Source of the DNA: Halalkalibacter alkalisediminis
GTDB lineage: Bacteria > Bacillota > Bacilli > Bacillales > Bacillaceae_D
NCBI RefSeq assembly: GCF_028610705.1
Contig: NZ_JAQQWT010000012.1
Coordinates: 1 to 64,000, forward strand
DNA: 64,000 bases
Direction of reading: 5' to 3'
A program made the translations under genes and the position numbers. The notes beneath the pieces were generated by a model that was not told the origin of the DNA, ran no database searches, and saw nothing but the letters and a program-made list of their open reading frames with translations. Below are positions 45,933-54,418 of the stretch, piece after piece. Position 1 is the first letter of the stretch, and every line of letters begins with the position of its first letter.

Positions 45933-47204
45933 TTACACAGCTTTTTTATCAAATTGTTCTGATTTACTATGCTCTTCTAGATATTCCGTTTCTCCAATAA
46001 TACCTTGCTTCCTATCCTCTTTCTCTAGCTCCAATGCCTTATTTACACATAACCAATGAGCAAGTCCAATGGCTGCAATTCCAGCTATAAGTTTACCAGC
46101 TATAATCGGCAAAATAAGATTAGGTTGAAAGTTTGCTGTAAAGGAAAGATGGTCTCCAAGTAAAAAGGCTGCACACACAGCAAAAGCGATATTTAGGACT
46201 TTATCTTTCGGACGCATGGATCGAATGAGACGGAACATTGCTAAAATATTTGCACTGGACGCTAGAATTCCTGCACTTCCAACAGCATTCAATCCTACTT
46301 TCTTTCCAACAGCTTCTAAAGGTTTTGATAAGTACTTACGGATTAAGTAAACCATTGGAAACGCACCTGCTAGCATAATTCCAATATAACCTGCTGTTTC
46401 AAGTGCCCGGAACTGATCTTGTTCATCAGCAATAATCGGATCAAATCCCCAGTAACCAAAGAATGTTGAGAACACCCCTGTAAAATATTCAACAATAGAA
46501 AAGACGAGAACTAGCTTAATTCCTGAATCCATCAATTTCCCAAAAATCATAAATGCTTTTACCATAAAGTCAGGATAAAACCGCAAACCAAGTGCGATGA
46601 CTATCACCAAGACAACAAGCGGAACTAAATTCACAAAAATAGATCCAAAACCAAGCGCCAATTGATAGGTTGCATCGGAATTCGTTGAAATGACATCACG
46701 TATGTCTGGATTAGAAATCGCAATGATCACACTCGTGATTAAAACACCAATTGGAATAGATAAGATTCCGGCCATTACACCTAATGCCATGTATTTATGA
46801 TCCCGTTGATCTAACATCGCAAGTCCCATGGGGATGGAGAAAACAATCGTTGCTCCAGCCATATACCCAACGGTCATGGCCATAACCCACCCTTCACGAG
46901 TTTGGGCTAAAGCGTCCGCTAACTGATAGCCCCCCATATCTACTGCAATAATCGCAGTAGCCGCAATCGCAGGATCTGCCCCTAACGTATCAAAGATAGG
47001 ACCAAAAAAAGCAGAAATAAAAGTGGATAAATAAGGGATTGAAGCCATGATTCCAGCTGCAGGTACGAATATATATCCAACTGAATGCAAGCCTTCCATA
47101 AACTCTTTACCGAGTCCCTTTTCTGAATTCTTAATAGAAGCAAAAGCCCCAATGATTGCACAAGCCATAATGATATAAATCACATAAGTTCCTAAATTGG
47201 ACAT
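45933..47204 (-). CDS. eutH: Ethanolamine permease EutH
   Basis: EutH facilitates ethanolamine uptake. From ATG 47204 (GGGGG 8-12 bases upstream) the product has 423 residues and about 11 helices with EutH motifs: GFASIKNSEKGLGKEFMEG-like start (AFASIKNSEKGLGKEF), AVDMGGYQLADALAQ, AMLDQRDHKYMALGVMAG, FLLGDHLSFTANFQPN. A longer form from 47357 would add 51 residues that overlap the upstream hairpin and are unlike the family. It heads the eut operon, 83 bases before eutW. The tail LEEHSKSEQFDKKAV is hydrophilic. Confidence 0.94.
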   Translation of the reverse strand: MSNLGTYVIYIIMACAIIGAFASIKNSEKGLGKEFMEGLHSVGYIFVPAAGIMASIPYLSTFISAFFGPIFDTLGADPAIAATAIIAVDMGGYQLADALAQTREGWVMAMTVGYMAGATIVFSIPMGLAMLDQRDHKYMALGVMAGILSIPIGVLITSVIIAISNPDIRDVISTNSDATYQLALGFGSIFVNLVPLVVLVIVIALGLRFYPDFMVKAFMIFGKLMDSGIKLVLVFSIVEYFTGVFSTFFGYWGFDPIIADEQDQFRALETAGYIGIMLAGAFPMVYLIRKYLSKPLEAVGKKVGLNAVGSAGILASSANILAMFRLIRSMRPKDKVLNIAFAVCAAFLLGDHLSFTANFQPNLILPIIAGKLIAGIAAIGLAHWLCVNKALELEKEDRKQGIIGETEYLEEHSKSEQFDKKAV

Positions 47205-47316
47205 ATCCAAACCCCCTGTAGTAATAGAATGAGCGATCGCGCTTGCATGAGTTAAGACTCCATACACACTTCTAAACTTCTTTATTGTTACATATTGAAA
47301 CATTCTAACAAGACAA

Positions 47317-47375
47317 AAAGGTGCCTGACCTATAGATTGAGAGTAATAACTCATCATATAGTACCAGGCACCTTT
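47317..47375 (-). terminator. Terminator-like hairpin in the eutH leader
   Basis: Perfect arms AAAGGTGCCTG (47317-47327) and CAGGCACCTTT (47365-47375), with T run at the minus-strand exit. It is about 110 bases before eutH and could be an attenuator, or a member of the dispersed GGTGCCTG-type repeats common in bacilli. Confidence 0.55.
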
Positions 47376-47678
47376 GCCAATGAATCTATTCTTTTGTCTG
47401 GTTTAAAAGTCTCTTTACCTAAATCTTTCTAAATTGGCTCCATTGCCAACCCAACTTAATTAAGTGTATTTTACCTAACCTTTTTTCAGAACGGTTTGTT
47501 TTTGTTAGATTATCTAACTTGAAAATTATTATTCTAACATGCTATAAGATTTTTCGAGGCTAAACTAACTTATCATTAAAAAACCATTAAATACAAAAGC
47601 CACACTTACCAGAACAAGAACAAAGCTACTTACAACTACACACGAAATTACTAAGCAGCAACAATCAACTCCTTTGAG
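47376..47678. other. Region upstream of the eut operon, downstream of dppC
   Basis: AT-rich, no reading frame supported by a ribosome-binding site. It probably carries the eut promoter. Nothing else is seen. Confidence 0.35.
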
Positions 47679-48599
47679 TTAATTCTTCATCTTCGGATCC
47701 AGCGCATCGCGTAGTCCATCTCCAATCATATTAAATCCTAATACGACTAGCATGATAGAAAACCCCGGGAATAGAACTGTCCAAGGCGCGGTTTGAATAT
47801 ATTGACGAGAATCCGAAAGCATTTTCCCCCACTCGGGCATGGGGGCTTGGGCGCCGAGTCCAAGGAAGCCTAAGGCTGCCGCTTCCAAGATCGCCGTCCC
47901 AAATCCTAATGTCGCTTGAACGATAATGGGAGCTAAACTATTTGGTAGAATATGATGAAGAATAATGCGTCCATTTTTCATTCCTTGTGCTTTCGCAGCC
48001 ATTATATACTCTTCTTCTCGTAAACTAATGACCTTTGAGCGAACGAGGCGTCCAAAGATAGGGATATTAATAATGGCGATCGCGATTAAAGCGTTCTGTA
48101 AGGATGGCCCTAAAATAGCAACGATCGCGATAGCTAGTAATATACTTGGGAAAGCAAGCATGATATCAAAAATACGAGAAATCAACATATCAATCCAGCG
48201 TCCATAATAGCCTGCAATGATGCCTAGTAACGTTCCAAAAAAGAGCGCACCTGTGACAGCAAAGAAACCGACCCAAAGCGAAATTCTTGCTCCATAAGCA
48301 ATACGGCTAAACGTATCTCGGCCCAGGTCATCTGTACCAAACCAGTGCTCAGAAGAGGGAGCTTGTAAGCGATTTTGAAGATGCGTTTCATCATACGAGT
48401 ATCCAGAAAGAAGGGGTGCAAAGATAGCCACTGCAATAAAGAATACGATGATTACGATTCCAGCAACAGCTAGTTTATTTTTCATCAACTGTCTCATCGC
48501 ATCTTTCCACGGAGATACCGCCTCTACTTGTTCTTCCTTAAGATGTGGAGATCGATTGTTTCCCGGCCAATGTTTCTGCTCCGTTTGGGTTGTATCCAT
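47679..48599 (-). CDS. dppC: Peptide ABC transporter permease, DppC/OppC type
   Basis: The 306-residue inner permease has six helices and the coupling-helix signature ALGFLGLGAQAPMPEWGKML. The typical N-terminal region is WKDAMRQLMKNKLAVAGIVI with a following LQAPSSEHWFGTDDLGRDTFSR motif. It pairs with DppB (15 bases upstream) to form the channel. It is the last gene of the five-gene dpp operon dppD-F-A-B-C. Confidence 0.92.
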   Translation of the reverse strand: MDTTQTEQKHWPGNNRSPHLKEEQVEAVSPWKDAMRQLMKNKLAVAGIVIIVFFIAVAIFAPLLSGYSYDETHLQNRLQAPSSEHWFGTDDLGRDTFSRIAYGARISLWVGFFAVTGALFFGTLLGIIAGYYGRWIDMLISRIFDIMLAFPSILLAIAIVAILGPSLQNALIAIAIINIPIFGRLVRSKVISLREEEYIMAAKAQGMKNGRIILHHILPNSLAPIIVQATLGFGTAILEAAALGFLGLGAQAPMPEWGKMLSDSRQYIQTAPWTVLFPGFSIMLVVLGFNMIGDGLRDALDPKMKN

Positions 48600-48614
48600 T
48601 TTTCTCCCTCCCCT

Positions 48615-49616
48615 TTAATATTTAATCCGTGGATCGATGTACGAATACAACAAGTCGACCATTAAGTTAATCATCACGAACATCGTTGCCACTATTAAAA
48701 TCCCAGATTGAATAACCGGGTAATCTCGATAACCAATCGCCTCAAAAATATAACGCCCAATCCCTGGCCAACTAAAGATCGTTTCTGTTAATATCGCTCC
48801 ACCTAGTAACGCGCCGGTTTGTAATCCAATGACGGTTAGGACTGGAATCGTTGCATTTTTTAACGCATGTTTGTAAATAACCAACATGGTATGAGATCCT
48901 TTCGCGTAGACGGTACGAATATAATCGGAACGCAAGACTTCAAGCATGCTTGAACGAGTCATCCGGGCAATAATCGCCATTGGTATGGTTCCTAAAGCAA
49001 TCGCTGGTAAAATTAAGTGTTTAAGCGCCACCCAAAGCTGATCCCACCTGCTAGCAAGAATCGAATCTACAACATAAAGGTGTGTAATCGCGGTTATAGG
49101 ATCACGTGGATTATCACGACCGAATGCTGGAAGCCACCTCAGTTCTTGCGCAAAAATCCATTGTTCCATTAAAGCAAGCCAAAAAATAGGCATGGACACA
49201 CCGACTAAAGCAATTAACATAGCCAAGTAATCAAACCAAGAATTTTGCTTCCACGCACTGATAATTCCGGCATTGACTCCGATTACAATCGCGAATAACA
49301 TCGCAAAAAAGGTTAATTCAATGGTTGCGGCTAAATAAGGCCAAATTTCTTCATTAATCGGTCTTTTGGTCCGTAAAGATGTTCCTAAATCACCCGTTGC
49401 TAAATCCTTAACATAGACTCCGTATTGAACAATGTAAGGTTCATTTAATCCTAGACGTTCCTCTAAGTCGTTAATCGCTTGCGGTGTCGCCTGTTCTCCA
49501 AGGATCGTTTGAGCTGGATTACCAGGTATTAAATGAATGATCGAAAACGTTACGAGTGACATGCCTATCAATACGGGTAAAAGCATGAACATCCTTCGAA
49601 TGGTATATGCAAACAT
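48615..49616 (-). CDS. dppB: Peptide ABC transporter permease, DppB/OppB type
   Basis: The 333 residues show the OppB start MFAYTIRRMFMLLPVLIGMS, the extracytoplasmic loop IPGNPAQTILGEQATPQAI and the EAA-like GGAILTETIFSWPGIGRYI. It lies 205 bases downstream of the binding-protein gene, behind a terminator (49776-49811). Its transcript is probably a partial read-through product, giving less permease than binding protein. Confidence 0.93.
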   Translation of the reverse strand: MFAYTIRRMFMLLPVLIGMSLVTFSIIHLIPGNPAQTILGEQATPQAINDLEERLGLNEPYIVQYGVYVKDLATGDLGTSLRTKRPINEEIWPYLAATIELTFFAMLFAIVIGVNAGIISAWKQNSWFDYLAMLIALVGVSMPIFWLALMEQWIFAQELRWLPAFGRDNPRDPITAITHLYVVDSILASRWDQLWVALKHLILPAIALGTIPMAIIARMTRSSMLEVLRSDYIRTVYAKGSHTMLVIYKHALKNATIPVLTVIGLQTGALLGGAILTETIFSWPGIGRYIFEAIGYRDYPVIQSGILIVATMFVMINLMVDLLYSYIDPRIKY

Positions 49617-49775
49617 ACTCGTTCACCCCAGTTCTTGATCAGTTAATGTATGAAAACCTTTTTGAAGATTTAAACGTAAAGAAAGCTTGGTCATCCGCGT
49701 TTTCATCAAAAAGTCTATCCTGCAATCACAAGGGCTTGCCAAGTTTTCTTCATGTTTAAATCCTCATTTTCAAAA

Positions 49776-49811
49776 AAAAAGGGTAGCAGAGTTTCGATCT
49801 GCTACCCTTTT
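49776..49811 (-). terminator. Intra-operon terminator between binding protein and dppB
   Basis: Perfect stem AAAGGGTAGCAGA (49778-49790) and TCTGCTACCCTTT (49798-49810), with T8 at the minus-strand exit, 10 bases after the binding-protein stop. Confidence 0.9.
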
Positions 49812-49820
49812 CCGTTCGGA

Positions 49821-51485
49821 TTAGTTGGCAAGCTCGACGTAGGTTAGTACTTCACTTGTAGACGGATGTGGTACATAGTTGTTCACATTAGAAGCTCCTG
49901 CTAGTACAGGAACAGAGTGAACGAGTGTGACCATTGGAGCGTCCTCATGAATCAATGCTTGTGTTTGTTTGTATAGAGCTTCTCGCTCAACTGGATCCAC
50001 AATCGTTTTTGCTTGATCTAGTAAGCTTGTAACCTCTTCATTTCGATAGAATGTCCGGTTACCGCCTGGAATGGCATGAGAGCTTAATAGATTAGATAAG
50101 AAATAATCTGGATCTCCATTAACACCTGACCAACCTAACATAAATATATCTTGTTCACCTTGTTCTGTTTTTTCAAGGTAAGTGGCCCACTCCATTGTGA
50201 CAATGCTTGCTTTTAACCCGACTTGCGCTAAGTCAGCTTGCAAGGCTTCCGCTGCACGTTCAGGGTCTGGCATATACGGACGAGCTACTGGCATTGTCCA
50301 GAGGTCAAACTCAAAGCCATCTGGATATCCAGCCTCAGCTAGTAGACTCTTTGCTTTTTCAGGATTAAAATCATAGGCTTCAATGTCATCGTTATATCCT
50401 AAATACCCTGGTGGTACTGCATTTTTTGCAGCCTGCGCCATCCCGTTATAAAGAGCAAAAATCAACGATTCTTTATCAATTGCGTGGTTGATCGCTTGAC
50501 GAACTAATTGGTTATCAAATGGAGCTTTTTCTGTATTAAAACCTAGGTAACCAACATTATTCGTTGCACGTTCAAAAATTTGTAATTCAGGGTCTCCCTC
50601 AACGGTTGCGATATCGTCAGGATTTAAACCATCCATAATATCAATTTGACCAGAACGTAAAGCGGTTAGACGTGCTGAATTATCGGGAATAACTTGGAAA
50701 ATAACACGGTCTAGCTTTGGATACCCTTCTTTCCAGTAGTTTTCATTCTTCTCTAAAATAATGGAGTCATCTTTTTGCCAGCTTACAAACTTAAATGGTC
50801 CCGTTCCTACAGGATTTTCATTAATTCTACTACCATGCTCTTCAAACGCAGCAGGAGACGTTATGGCAAAATAACTCATCCCCATGTTTTGCATGAAGGC
50901 ACCTAAAGGATGGTTTAACACAAACTCAATCTCATGGTCGCCTAACACATTAATTACTTTAATGGCATGACCTTCGTCGCCTTTAAAGCCACCAAATTGC
51001 GTACCATACACACTATATGTATAGCCCTCATTGGCGAAGTTGAATGGATGTTCGTTATCAGCCCAACGCTCAAAGTTTAACTTAACCGCTTCCGCGTTAA
51101 AGTCAGTTCCATCATGGAATTTGACTCCTTCACGAAGTTGGAATGTAAACGTTAATCCATCGTCTGAGAACGACCAATCTGTTGCAAGACCAGGTCCAAT
51201 GTCGAAAGAATCTTGATCAAACTCAATTAACGTTTCATAAATCTGTTTCGTCACACGAGAAGATTCCCCATCAGTTACACTTGCATAATCAAGACTTACT
51301 GAATCACCGCCACGAGCAAAAATGAGTACTTGATCGCCACTAGGCTCAGTTTGCACAACCAGATCTTTGTCACCATCTTCCTGATCTGTTGGAGCAGACG
51401 CGTCATCATTCCCTCCACACGCAGCAAGGAATGTCGTTAATGCTAGTACAAGCATTAACAAAAGTAGCATGCTTTTTTTCTTCAA
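49821..51485 (-). CDS. Peptide-binding lipoprotein, DppA/OppA type
   Basis: This is the extracellular binding protein of the transporter, SBP family 5. The product has about 554 residues with a lipoprotein signal (LLLLMLVLALTTFLAACGG), then an acidic spacer and the motif KFHDGTDFNAEAVKLNFERW. I choose TTG 51485 (AAGGGGG 8-10 bases upstream). The upstream ATG at 51554 would overlap dppF and destroy the signal peptide. Dipeptides are the default substrate, but other small peptides or nickel-type ligands cannot be excluded. Confidence 0.9.
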   Translation of the reverse strand: MKKKSMLLLLMLVLALTTFLAACGGNDDASAPTDQEDGDKDLVVQTEPSGDQVLIFARGGDSVSLDYASVTDGESSRVTKQIYETLIEFDQDSFDIGPGLATDWSFSDDGLTFTFQLREGVKFHDGTDFNAEAVKLNFERWADNEHPFNFANEGYTYSVYGTQFGGFKGDEGHAIKVINVLGDHEIEFVLNHPLGAFMQNMGMSYFAITSPAAFEEHGSRINENPVGTGPFKFVSWQKDDSIILEKNENYWKEGYPKLDRVIFQVIPDNSARLTALRSGQIDIMDGLNPDDIATVEGDPELQIFERATNNVGYLGFNTEKAPFDNQLVRQAINHAIDKESLIFALYNGMAQAAKNAVPPGYLGYNDDIEAYDFNPEKAKSLLAEAGYPDGFEFDLWTMPVARPYMPDPERAAEALQADLAQVGLKASIVTMEWATYLEKTEQGEQDIFMLGWSGVNGDPDYFLSNLLSSHAIPGGNRTFYRNEEVTSLLDQAKTIVDPVEREALYKQTQALIHEDAPMVTLVHSVPVLAGASNVNNYVPHPSTSEVLTYVELAN

Positions 51486-51535
51486 TTGCTTTTCCCCCTT
51501 AGAAGTGTAATGTAAATCTTGTGGATGACAGCCTT

Positions 51536-52504
51536 TTATGGATAAAGATGACATGCCACAAAATGATGATCCGCTATTCGTTTAAACGATGGACGCTTGG
51601 TCTTACAAATATCTATACGTTCAGAACAACGGGTGTGAAAAGCACAACCTGTTGGTGGATTGGACGGACTTGGAACATCGCCTTCTAAAATGACACGCTC
51701 ACTCTTATGATCGGGATCAGGTACAGGTACTGCTGAAAGGAGCGCTTTTGTATATGGATGCAACGGTTGATCATACAGCTCTTCTTTACCTGCTAACTCG
51801 ACCATACGCCCTAAATACATGACACCGACACGATCACTTATATGCTTGACCACACTTAAATCATGAGCAATAAAAAGATAAGTTAATTGAAATTCGTTTT
51901 TTAAATTCTCCATTAAGTTTAAAATTTGAGATTGAACGGAGACATCAAGAGCCGAAACCGGTTCGTCGCAAATAAGCAGTTTCGGATTGACTGCCAGCGC
52001 CCTCGCAATCCCAATTCGCTGCCGTTGTCCTCCACTAAATTGATGGGGATACCGAGAAGCATGATAGGCGTTTAATCCAACGATCTCAAGTAGCTCCTTC
52101 ACCTTTTTCTTTCGCTCTTTTGCCGTTCCAATCCCATGAACTAGCAGTGGCTCACTTATTATTTTTCCAATCGAATGTCGCGGATTTAAAGAGGCATATG
52201 GGTCTTGAAAGATCATTTGCATATCACGCCGAAGTTTTCTCATGTCTTCTTCACTTACCTTCGTTACATCCTTCCCATCAAAAATAACACTGCCTTCTGT
52301 TGGTTCAATTAAGCGAAGAATTGTTTTTCCCGTCGTCGATTTCCCGCAACCACTCTCCCCTACAATTCCAAGGATTTCTCCTTCATAAACCGTAAAAGAA
52401 ACGTCATCAACCGCTTTAACCTCGCCTACTTTCTTACCAAAAATGCCACCTTTTAAATCAAAGTACTTCTTGAGATTTTTCACTTCAAGCAATAGCTTAG
52501 CCAA
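51536..52504 (-). CDS. dppF: Peptide ABC transporter ATPase, DppF/OppF type
   Basis: The 322-residue nucleotide-binding subunit has Walker A GESGCGKST, Q-loop MIFQDPYASLNPRHSIG, signature QFSGGQRQRIG and Walker B LLICDEPVSALD. A C-terminal peptide-transporter domain with spaced cysteines follows (TGCAFHTRCSERIDICK). TTG 52504 is favoured because GGAGGG lies 9-15 bases upstream. It overlaps dppD by 8 bases. It pairs with DppD to power the DppBC channel. Confidence 0.94.
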   Translation of the reverse strand: MAKLLLEVKNLKKYFDLKGGIFGKKVGEVKAVDDVSFTVYEGEILGIVGESGCGKSTTGKTILRLIEPTEGSVIFDGKDVTKVSEEDMRKLRRDMQMIFQDPYASLNPRHSIGKIISEPLLVHGIGTAKERKKKVKELLEIVGLNAYHASRYPHQFSGGQRQRIGIARALAVNPKLLICDEPVSALDVSVQSQILNLMENLKNEFQLTYLFIAHDLSVVKHISDRVGVMYLGRMVELAGKEELYDQPLHPYTKALLSAVPVPDPDHKSERVILEGDVPSPSNPPTGCAFHTRCSERIDICKTKRPSFKRIADHHFVACHLYP

Positions 52505-53492
52505 CGTTTTGCCCTCCCTCCTCAGCATATAAGAAGCAACGACAGTGATGACCGTCCTTGATCGAAATTAATGCAGGATCTTCCTCATAACATTTGGTCA
52601 TCACCGATTCACAGCGTGCAGCAAAACGACAGCCCACCTTAATGGAACCAGGCTTTGGAACCTGACCAGGAATCGAGTAGAGCTGCTCTTCCTTTTGGTG
52701 AATTTTCGGTAAAGAGCGAATTAACCCTTTTGTATATGGATGTTCAGGTGCCTTTAAAATCGTACGCACATCTCCTTCTTCAACAACCTTTCCTGCATAC
52801 ATGACCACTACACGGTCACATATTTCAGCCACAACTCCTAAATCATGTGTAATCAGCATAATAGCTGTATCATTTTCCTTATTTAACGTTCTCATCAAAT
52901 CCAATATCTGAGCTTGAATCGTTACATCTAGTGCCGTCGTCGGCTCATCCGCTATTAGCACTTCTGGGTCACAGGACATCGCAATGGCAATCATGACCCG
53001 TTGCCTCATTCCTCCAGATAACTGATGTGGATACTCATCCACAATTTGATCTGCCCGTGGAATCCCTACTTTATTAAGCATTTCAACAGCCCGCTCTTTC
53101 GCCTGTCTTTTACTTATCGAGTTGTGATTACGGATCGCTTCCATAATCTGGTCACCGATTGTAAACAAGGGATTTAACGAAGTCATAGGTTCTTGAAAAA
53201 TCATCGCAATTTCATTTCCACGAATTTTTCTCATACGTTTTATAGAAGCCTGTGCCAAATCTTCTCCTTTAAAGAGAATTTGGCCGTCAACCACTTTCCC
53301 CGGTGGACTCGGAACAAGTTTCATGACCGATAGCGATGTTACACTTTTTCCACAGCCAGACTCGCCAACAATTCCAACTACTTCACCTTTATATACCTTA
53401 ATACTGACACCATCCACAGCTGGGATTTCCCCCCCATCAGTAAAAAAATGAGTTCGTAAGTCTGCTAATTCCAATACAACATCTGCCATCAT
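52497..53492 (-). CDS. dppD: Peptide ABC transporter ATPase, DppD/OppD type
   Basis: First gene of the dpp operon. The 331 residues include Walker A GESGCGKSVTSLSVM, Q-loop MIFQEPMTSLNPLFTIG, signature HQLSGGMRQRVM and Walker B VLIADEPTTALD. The C-terminal domain has a cysteine cluster (CRFAARCESVMTKC, HHCRC) typical of the OppD family. ATG 53492 or 53489 start; AGGAG lies close upstream. Confidence 0.94.
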   Translation of the reverse strand: MMADVVLELADLRTHFFTDGGEIPAVDGVSIKVYKGEVVGIVGESGCGKSVTSLSVMKLVPSPPGKVVDGQILFKGEDLAQASIKRMRKIRGNEIAMIFQEPMTSLNPLFTIGDQIMEAIRNHNSISKRQAKERAVEMLNKVGIPRADQIVDEYPHQLSGGMRQRVMIAIAMSCDPEVLIADEPTTALDVTIQAQILDLMRTLNKENDTAIMLITHDLGVVAEICDRVVVMYAGKVVEEGDVRTILKAPEHPYTKGLIRSLPKIHQKEEQLYSIPGQVPKPGSIKVGCRFAARCESVMTKCYEEDPALISIKDGHHCRCFLYAEEGGQNVG

Positions 53493-53761
53493 CTAGCTCC
53501 TTTCCTACTGTCAAAGGTGAATCACTTTATTCGAAAAGTTTTTTGTATTCTCTAGGGAAACATTTATATTTGTTGAAGTGTTTAAAAATCGGGGGTAAAC
53601 TGCTAGTCACACGCTGTCTTCCCACTGAATATATTAAATGTCCTTTAAGAATATTACATTTTTATATTTTTTTATTACAAATGTTCTTTTCAAGCAAACA
53701 GACTTACTTTGCTAATTTACTAATATACTGTTTTAACGCGTTCTCACATTACAAGAAAAAG
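53493..53761. other. Promoter region of the dpp operon
   Basis: AT-rich sequence with several T tracts. It should carry the dppD promoter. No clear CodY-type or other operator stands out by eye. Confidence 0.35.
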
Positions 53762-53814
53762 AAAAAGGTGACTGCCTCTAATGCTTTATCACATCAGAAG
53801 ACAGTCACCTTTTC
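53762..53814 (-). terminator. Terminator of the VOC gene
   Basis: Arms AAAAGGTGACTG (53763-53774) and CAGTCACCTTTT (53802-53813), one base before the VOC stop codon, with T run on the minus-strand exit. Confidence 0.8.
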
Positions 53815-54204
53815 CTATTTTCTATTCTCAAAAAACTCAATCCACTCTCCATCAGGTCCGTGAAAGAAAAAGTACCTTGTACCGTTAGGTAATGTCGTAA
53901 TCTCCTTATCAATCAATTGTACGTCAAGGCCTCTAATTCGATTTACTTCCTCGTCTAGGTTATCCACCGTAATAGCAAAATGATGGACCTTCCCTTCCGT
54001 AGGAAGTTGATCATTATACCCTTGTATTAATTCAAGTTCCGTTTCACCTTTCTGATCAAACCCTAAGAAAGCTAACTTAATCTCTCCATTTGTATGAATA
54101 AGAGTATTTTTTAACTGCATACCTATGATATCCTCATAAAATCTAATTGAAGTTTCAAGATTTCTCACCATAACTCCAACATGTTCAATTCGCTTTTTAG
54201 CCAT
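53815..54204 (-). CDS. VOC-family (glyoxalase/dioxygenase fold) protein
   Basis: The 129-residue product has two beta-alpha-beta-beta-beta modules. It starts RIEHVGVMVRNLETSIRFYE and ends YFFFHGPDGEWIEFFE, placing His8, a Glu in TELELIQGYN, His in VHHFAITV, and the C-terminal Glu as a possible metal set. This resembles glyoxalase-I-like or methylmalonyl-CoA-epimerase-like folds, so substrate cannot be told. It is a single gene with a strong terminator. Confidence 0.9.
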   Translation of the reverse strand: MAKKRIEHVGVMVRNLETSIRFYEDIIGMQLKNTLIHTNGEIKLAFLGFDQKGETELELIQGYNDQLPTEGKVHHFAITVDNLDEEVNRIRGLDVQLIDKEITTLPNGTRYFFFHGPDGEWIEFFENRK

Positions 54205-54353
54205 TTAAATCCCTCTCTCTATTTTACAAGTATGACTCTTATTTAGAGTTTCTTGCTTAGCCGTTATCGTTATGGTTCACACGATCCCCTCCTCTTCCAC
54301 TTTATCATATAAAAAATATCCAGTTTGTTTGTTTGTTTGTTATAACTAATGAA

Positions 54354-54395
54354 CAGCAAAAGGATGAAATCTTTGAGATTTCATCCTTTTGCTTT
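54354..54395 (-). terminator. Terminator of nhaC
   Basis: Perfect 17-bp arms AGCAAAAGGATGAAATC (54355-54371) and its complement (54377-54393), T-rich on the minus-strand exit. Confidence 0.9.
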
Positions 54396-54418
54396 ATTTC
54401 TTGTTTACATGCAATCCC

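Noticed and set aside
54322-54341. GTTT tandem repeat near the VOC and nhaC genes as a possible ROK operator
   Set aside because: It contains the GTTTGTT word, but only as a simple tetranucleotide repeat without the inverted AAACAAA arm.
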